The notes under the pieces were generated by a model. That model saw only the letters and a list, made by a program, of their open reading frames with translations, did no database searches and had not been told where the DNA came from. From Actinoplanes aureus (GTDB lineage Bacteria > Actinomycetota > Actinomycetes > Mycobacteriales > Micromonosporaceae): a DNA stretch of 64,000 nt. A program made the translations under genes and the position numbers. The stretch covers positions 124,001 to 188,000 of the forward strand of contig NZ_JADQTO010000019.1 in NCBI RefSeq assembly GCF_015704865.1. The letters run 5' to 3'. Shown piece by piece: positions 59,522 through 64,000 of this stretch. Positions within the stretch are counted from its first letter, which is position 1. Every line of letters begins with the position of its first letter.

Positions 59522-61166
59522 CCAGCCGGTCAGCCTCTCCGGGATCGGCGTCTGCGCCGGGATCGCCGCCGGTCCGCTGCTGCGGATCGCGGCGGTGCCG
59601 GCCCTGCCGCCGCCCACCCCGGTCGCCGACACCGCGGCCGAGGTCGAGCGGGCTCACGCCGCGCTCGCCGAGGTGGTCGCCGACCTGGAACGCCGGGCCG
59701 ACCGGGCCTCCGACTCGACGATCGAGGGGGTGCTGCGGGCCGAGGCGATGATGGCCGACGACGAGATGCTGCGCGACGGCGTCCGCGAGCACGTCGAGGC
59801 CGGCCAGGACGCGGCGCACGCGATCGACGCCGCCTTCGGCAGCTTCCGGGAGGCGTTCGAGGCGGCCGGCGGATACCTGGCCGAACGGGTCGCCGACCTG
59901 GACGACCTGCGCGACCGGGCGGTCGCGGTGCTGCTCGGCCTGCCCATGCCGGGCGTGCCGCAGCCGGGGCATCGCTATGTGCTCGCGGCCCGCGACCTGG
60001 CGCCGGCGGACACCGCCGACCTCGACCCGGAGCAGGTGGTCGCGTTGGTCACCGAGGTGGGCGGCCCGACCAGCCACACCGCGATCCTGGCCCGGGCGCT
60101 GGGTCTGCCCGCGGTCGTGGCCTGCCCCGGCGTGCTGGACCTCGCGGAGGGCACGCTGGTGCTGGTCGACGGCGCCGCGGGGCGCGTCGACGCGGGAATC
60201 GACGAGGCCACCGCGGAAACCGCGCGGCAGGGCGCGGTCCAGGCGGCAGCCGCGGTCTCCGGTCACACCGGGCCTGGTCAGACCGCTGATGGGTACGCCG
60301 TGAAGCTTTTCGCCAACGTCGGATCGGCGAAGAACGTGCCCGGCGCGGACGAGGTGCACGCCGAGGGGATCGGACTGTTCCGTACCGAGCTGCTCTTCCT
60401 CGACCGGGTCCAGGAGCCGACCCTGGCCGAGCAGGTCACCGCGTACCGGGAGGTGTTCACCGCGATGGCCGGCCGCCGTGTGGTGATCCGGACGCTGGAC
60501 GCCGGCGCCGACAAGCCGCTGCCGTTCCTGAACCAGGAGGGCGAGCCGAACCCGGCGCTGGGCGTACGCGGCCTGCGGGTGGCCCGGCGGCGCCCCCAGG
60601 TGCTGACCACCCAGCTGGCCGCCATCGCCGAGGCCCGGTCCGCCACCGGCGCCGACGTCTGGGTGATGGCGCCGATGGTCTCCACGGTCGCCGAGGCCAC
60701 CGCCTTCGCCGCCGCGGTCCGCGATGCGGGCCTGCCGAAGGCCGGCGTGATGATCGAGGTCCCGGCCGCCGCACTACGAGCCGCCGATCTCCTGAAGGTC
60801 GTCGACTTCCTCAGCATCGGCACGAACGACCTGAGCCAGTACACGTTCGCCGCCGACCGGATGTGCGGCGACCTCGCCGATCTGCTCGACCCGTGGCAGC
60901 CGGCGCTGCTTCAGCTGATCGGGGTGTGCGGGGCGGCCGGTCGCGCGGTGGGCAAGCCGGTCGGGGTCTGCGGTGAGGCGGCGGCCGACCCGGCGCTGGC
61001 CCCGGTGCTGGTCGGACTGGGCGTGACCAGCCTGTCCATGTCACCGCGGGCGTTGCCGGCGGTGCGCGCGTCGCTGGCCGGGCACACCGAGGGCGAGTGC
61101 CGGCGACTGGCTGAGCTGGCGGTAGCGGCGCCGGATCCGGCGCAGGCTCGCAAGCTCGTCACTTGA
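59514..61166 (+). CDS. ptsI: PTS enzyme I
   Basis: A 550-residue phosphoenolpyruvate-protein phosphotransferase that starts the phosphate relay. It shows the phospho-histidine motif GGPTSHTAILAR (His188), the PEP-binding region LFRTELLFLDR and IRTLDAGADKPLPF, and the catalytic cysteine in PVGVCGEAAADP. It is the last gene of the operon and is followed by a very strong hairpin. Confidence 0.95.
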   Translation: MSDQPVSLSGIGVCAGIAAGPLLRIAAVPALPPPTPVADTAAEVERAHAALAEVVADLERRADRASDSTIEGVLRAEAMMADDEMLRDGVREHVEAGQDAAHAIDAAFGSFREAFEAAGGYLAERVADLDDLRDRAVAVLLGLPMPGVPQPGHRYVLAARDLAPADTADLDPEQVVALVTEVGGPTSHTAILARALGLPAVVACPGVLDLAEGTLVLVDGAAGRVDAGIDEATAETARQGAVQAAAAVSGHTGPGQTADGYAVKLFANVGSAKNVPGADEVHAEGIGLFRTELLFLDRVQEPTLAEQVTAYREVFTAMAGRRVVIRTLDAGADKPLPFLNQEGEPNPALGVRGLRVARRRPQVLTTQLAAIAEARSATGADVWVMAPMVSTVAEATAFAAAVRDAGLPKAGVMIEVPAAALRAADLLKVVDFLSIGTNDLSQYTFAADRMCGDLADLLDPWQPALLQLIGVCGAAGRAVGKPVGVCGEAAADPALAPVLVGLGVTSLSMSPRALPAVRASLAGHTEGECRRLAELAVAAPDPAQARKLVT

Positions 61167-61169
61167 GAC

Positions 61170-61212
61170 GTACGGCCTCCGCCGGCCTCCGCGCGGCCGG
61201 TGGAGGCCGTAC
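61170..61212 (+). terminator. Strong terminator after ptsI
   Basis: GTACGGCCTCC (61170-61180) pairs perfectly with GGAGGCCGTAC (61202-61212). Inside it CCGGCC pairs with GGCCGG around loop TCCGCGC, separated by one G-T wobble, giving about 18 bp in total. A run of nine C bases ends the right side instead of a T tract. Confidence 0.88.
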
Positions 61213-61224
61213 CCCCCCCCGGGC

Positions 61225-61689
61225 CTATCCGAAGGGGAAGCCGGGCGGGAAGTTGATGGTGAACGGGACGGGCTTCGGCATGGTCTCCATCCGGTGTACG
61301 ACCTCCCAGAACACCTTCGGCACCCCCGGCGTGCCCTCGAGGGCGACGACCCGCTTGGTCCTCCCGTTCGCATAGCCCACGGCGACCCGGTACAGATACC
61401 GGTCGCAGCAGGTGTTCTTCGGTACGTAGCGCGGGCCCAGCGCGCGGAAGGCCGGGCTCGAGGCGAGCCGGAGCACCTCGGCGGAATGCTTGGTGACACC
61501 CCCGGACACCTGGAAGCTCGCTTGGCCGCCCTGCACACCACCGGTGCGGACCACCGAGATGCTGTACGCCCGGGGCGCCGCCTGCTGCGGGACCGCGGCA
61601 GCCGCCTGGGCGGTCGCGCCGGTGAGTGCGACGAGGCCCACCAGCAGGGCGCCCAATGGTCGGGACAGAGTAATCCTGCTCCTGGTCAT
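61225..61689 (-). CDS. Small secreted protein, possibly emfourin-like
   Basis: A 154-residue protein with a clear signal peptide (LGALLVGLVALTGATAQAAA). The mature part begins YSISVVRTGGVQGG and later shows DRYLYRVAVGYANG and VPKVFWEVV. This order recalls the protealysin-inhibitor (emfourin) fold, in which a GG-rich first strand and a D-x-Y-x-Y-x-V strand are typical; the match is weak. Two neighbouring cysteines (NTCCDR) are unusual. It stands alone after the PTS terminator. Confidence 0.65.
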   Translation of the reverse strand: MTRSRITLSRPLGALLVGLVALTGATAQAAAAVPQQAAPRAYSISVVRTGGVQGGQASFQVSGGVTKHSAEVLRLASSPAFRALGPRYVPKNTCCDRYLYRVAVGYANGRTKRVVALEGTPGVPKVFWEVVHRMETMPKPVPFTINFPPGFPFG

Positions 61690-61743
61690 GCCGTCACCGT
61701 ACCGGTCGTAACCGGACGAATCGGGAGCAAAACGCGGAACGCC

Positions 61744-62526
61744 TCAGAGTTCGGTAGGTCCGGGATGGTCCGCGGCGTCGAGGTTGAAACCGCGCTTCGT
61801 CAGCTTCTTCTCCAGCACGTGGCAGACGTGCTCGACGACGGCGAACCGGGCGTACTGCTTGTCATCGCCGGGAATGACGTGCCAGCGGGCCCGTGGCTGG
61901 TCGGTCTTGCCCAGCATGTCCTCGATCGCGGCCTCGTACTCCGGTCGCTTCTTGCGGTTCCGCCAGTCCTCCTCGGTCAGCTTCCACGAGCGCAGCAGAT
62001 CATTCTGCCGGCTCTCGAAGCGGCGCAGCTGCTCCTCCTCGGACACGTGCATCCAGAACTTGATCAGGATCATGCCCTCGGCGGTGAGCGTCCGCTCGAA
62101 CTCCACGATCTCGTCGTACGCCCGCTTCCACTGCTCCTTGGTCGCGAAACCCTCGACCCGCTCCACCAGGACCCGGCCGTACCAGGACCGGTCCAGCACC
62201 GCCATCCCGCCGCTACCGGGCAGCACGTTCCAGAACCGCTGGAGGAAGTGGTGCCGCTTCTCGTCGTAGGTGGGCGCCGCGAACTGCGCCACCCGTACGT
62301 GCCGGGGGTCCAGCGGACCGACCAGCCGTTTGATGGCGCCGCCCTTGCCGGAGGCGTCCCACCCCTCGAAGAGCACGCACAGAGGTGGGCCGATCTTCTT
62401 CTCGCCGATCTGCCCGCCGACGATCAACCGCAGCCGGAGCAGGCGCTCCTGCGCCGCCTCCAGCCTCGCCTCGGCCTTCTTCTTGGAGATCTCGATCGGC
62501 GGTGTCGCGCTACCCAGGTGACCCAT
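61744..62526 (-). CDS. ppk2: Polyphosphate kinase 2
   Basis: A 260-residue single-domain PPK2 that transfers phosphate between polyphosphate and nucleotides. It shows Walker A GWDASGKGG (55-63), the lid-region motif FLQRFWNVLPGSG and Walker B-like VLDRSWYGR. Length and motifs fit class I enzymes, which prefer ADP or GDP. It is divergent from tyrS, with 60 bases between the start codons. Confidence 0.93.
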   Translation of the reverse strand: MGHLGSATPPIEISKKKAEARLEAAQERLLRLRLIVGGQIGEKKIGPPLCVLFEGWDASGKGGAIKRLVGPLDPRHVRVAQFAAPTYDEKRHHFLQRFWNVLPGSGGMAVLDRSWYGRVLVERVEGFATKEQWKRAYDEIVEFERTLTAEGMILIKFWMHVSEEEQLRRFESRQNDLLRSWKLTEEDWRNRKKRPEYEAAIEDMLGKTDQPRARWHVIPGDDKQYARFAVVEHVCHVLEKKLTKRGFNLDAADHPGPTEL

Positions 62527-62586
62527 TCGCCTAGCATCCCGAAACCCGCTGTGATCCGCATCAGCGAGTGCGGGACAATTCCGTGC

Positions 62587-63843
62587 GTGACTCTCGTAGA
62601 CGACCTGTTGTGGCGCGGACTGATCCAGGACTCGACCGACCCCGACGAGCTGCGCAAGGCACTCGACGGTGGCTCGATCACGTTCTATGTCGGCTTCGAC
62701 CCCACCGCCGCCTCACTGCACGTCGGTCACCTCATGCAGGTCTGCACCGCTCGCCGGCTCCAGCAGGGCGGCCACAAGCCGCTGCTGCTCGTCGGCGGTG
62801 CCACCGGCCAGATCGGTGACCCGCGGGAGTCCAGCGAGCGCAGCCTCAACCCGCCCGAGGTGGTCGAGGGCTGGGTGCAGCGGATCCGTACGCAGCTGTC
62901 CCCGTTCGTCACCTACGACGGGGAGAACGCCGCCACCCTGGTGAACAACCTGGACTGGACCGGCCCGACCTCGGTGATCGACTTCCTGCGCGACGTCGGC
63001 AAGCACTTCCCGGTGAACAAGATGCTGGCCCGCGACGTGGTGCGTAACCGCCTGGAGTCCGGGATCAGCTTCACCGAGTTCAGCTACCAGCTGCTCCAGT
63101 CCAACGACTTCTACCAGCTGCACGTCCGCAACGGCTGCATGCTTCAGTTCGGCGGCTCCGACCAGTGGGGCAACATCACCGCCGGCGTCGACTTCGTGCG
63201 CCGCCGGGGCGCCGGTCCGGTGCACGCCTTCGTCACCCCGCTGGTCCTCAAGGCCGACGGCACCAAGTTCGGCAAGACCGAGGGTGGCGCTGTCTGGCTC
63301 GATCCGACCATGACCAGCCCGTACTCCTTCTACCAGTTCTGGATCAACAGCGACGACCGCGACGTCGTCCAGTACCTGAAGTACTTCAGCTTCAAGTCCC
63401 GCGAGGAGCTGGAGGAACTGGAGAAGGCGACCGCCGAGCGGCCGCAGGCTCGGCTCGCGCAGCGAGCCCTCGCCGAGGAGATCACCGCGCTCGTGCACGG
63501 TCCCGAGGAGGCACGGCAGGCCATCGCGGCCAGCCAGGCCCTCTTCGGGCGAGGATCCCTGGAGGAGCTCTCCGCGGACACGTTGCGCGCCGCACTGGCC
63601 GAGGCCGGCCTCTTGGAGGTACGGGGTGAGCGTCCGACCGTCGGCAAGCTGCTCCAGGAGTCGGGTCTGGTGGCCAGCGCCAACGAGGCCCGCCGCACCA
63701 TCAAGGAGGGCGGTGCGTACTTGAACAACGAGCGCATCACCGACAGTGAGGCGGTCGTGCCGGAGTCGGCCCTGCTGCACGGACGATTCCTGGTCCTGCG
63801 TCGCGGCAAGCGCACATTCGCCGGCGTCGAGATCGTCGAATAG
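62587..63843 (+). CDS. tyrS: Tyrosyl-tRNA synthetase
   Basis: A 418-residue class I aminoacyl-tRNA synthetase charging tRNA-Tyr. The HIGH-type motif is HVGH (45-48), the KMSKS-type motif KFGKT (227-231), and an S4 RNA-binding domain forms the C-terminus (VGKLLQESGLVASANEARRT). GTG at 62587 gives MTLVDDLLWRGLI, the usual start; a much longer frame upstream crosses ppk2 and is rejected. A hairpin and a strong promoter follow. Confidence 0.96.
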   Translation: MTLVDDLLWRGLIQDSTDPDELRKALDGGSITFYVGFDPTAASLHVGHLMQVCTARRLQQGGHKPLLLVGGATGQIGDPRESSERSLNPPEVVEGWVQRIRTQLSPFVTYDGENAATLVNNLDWTGPTSVIDFLRDVGKHFPVNKMLARDVVRNRLESGISFTEFSYQLLQSNDFYQLHVRNGCMLQFGGSDQWGNITAGVDFVRRRGAGPVHAFVTPLVLKADGTKFGKTEGGAVWLDPTMTSPYSFYQFWINSDDRDVVQYLKYFSFKSREELEELEKATAERPQARLAQRALAEEITALVHGPEEARQAIAASQALFGRGSLEELSADTLRAALAEAGLLEVRGERPTVGKLLQESGLVASANEARRTIKEGGAYLNNERITDSEAVVPESALLHGRFLVLRRGKRTFAGVEIVE

Positions 63844-63911
63844 CCCTCTGACCTGAGCCATCCGACCGCCCCACCCGCCACCCAAGTCTCGACCGAAGGC
63901 TCTGCTCGATC

Positions 63912-63947
63912 ATCGGCCCGTTGTGACCCACGTCGCGGCGGGCCGAT
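63912..63947 (+). terminator. Terminator after tyrS
   Basis: ATCGGCCCG (63912-63920) pairs with CGGGCCGAT (63939-63947) around an 18-base loop and is followed by TTTGG. It precedes the outgoing promoter directly. Confidence 0.65.
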
Positions 63948-63976
63948 TTGGCGTCCACGAGCCGGCCATGTAATGT
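63948..63976 (+). promoter_or_regulatory. Strong sigma-70-type promoter leading out of the window
   Basis: TTGGCG (-35, 63948-63953), a 17-base spacer and TAATGT (-10, 63971-63976) form a near-consensus promoter, unusual in this GC-rich sequence. No coding start follows within the last 24 bases. A stable RNA operon such as rRNA is a reasonable expectation but is not shown by this window. Confidence 0.6.
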
Positions 63977-64000
63977 TTTCCGAGCCGCCAGGGAGACGGG

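Overview
The window is about 70% GC or higher. Genes are packed with GTGA/ATGA stop-start overlaps, many genes use GTG starts, and the content is typical of a filamentous actinomycete: ergothioneine genes, DUF5753/DUF397 regulators, Tat-exported PhoD, HelR-type helicase, MalEFG without its own ATPase. It fits a Micromonosporaceae chromosome, most likely Actinoplanes or a close relative. This placement rests on gene content and style only, since no rRNA gene lies inside the window. No tRNA, CRISPR array, insertion sequence or prophage was seen.

Layout. (1) 1-4222: ergothioneine operon egtA (5' end cut by the window)-egtB-egtC-egtD, closed by a 15-bp hairpin. (2) 4343-12156: arginine operon argC-J-B-D-F-R-(unknown 296-aa gene)-argG, with an ARG-box-like operator before argC. 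A decayed chemoreceptor fragment and dapE (reverse) then separate argG from argH (13756-15186), which has its own candidate ARG box. (3) 15588-25688: maltodextrin module malE-malF-malG, a LacI-family regulator and a 1809-residue secreted amylopullulanase, with similar operator-like palindromes before malE and the amylopullulanase. (4) 25719-31420 (reverse): two membrane GGDEF-EAL proteins flanking a TauE/SafE permease. (5) 31501-47077: housekeeping and accessory genes (phosphatase, NAD(P)HX dehydratase, CBS protein, PhoD, PLP decarboxylase, HelR, metallo-hydrolase, ASCH, 3-methyladenine glycosylase, CAP protein). Two copies of a divergent module lie here, each pairing a His/Cys microprotein with an HTH-DUF5753 regulator. 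(6) 47102-53875: TetR regulator, agmatinase with a perfect 16-bp palindrome upstream, a PemK/MazF-like protein, a zinc-LID adenylate kinase, a two-component system whose kinase carries an in-frame 39-bp tandem repeat in its ATP lid, and a multicopper oxidase. (7) 54250-61166: a self-contained polyol-type PTS operon (DeoR, PfkB kinase, EIIC, EIIB, EIIA, zinc dehydrogenase, HPr, EI) ending in an 18-bp terminator. (8) 61225-64000: a small secreted protein, PPK2, tyrS, and a strong promoter pointing out of the window.

How the genes work together. The arg genes supply the complete path from N-acetylglutamyl phosphate to arginine under ArgR. The amylopullulanase digests starch or pullulan outside the cell, and MalEFG imports the products, probably with a shared MsiK-type ATPase encoded elsewhere. 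The PTS operon imports a polyol, oxidises the polyol phosphate and phosphorylates the resulting ketose phosphate. The most unusual points are the duplicated microprotein/DUF5753 modules, the atypical ArgG with an unknown gene coupled to it, the kinase lid repeat, and the PTS locus with a zinc dehydrogenase in place of MtlD.
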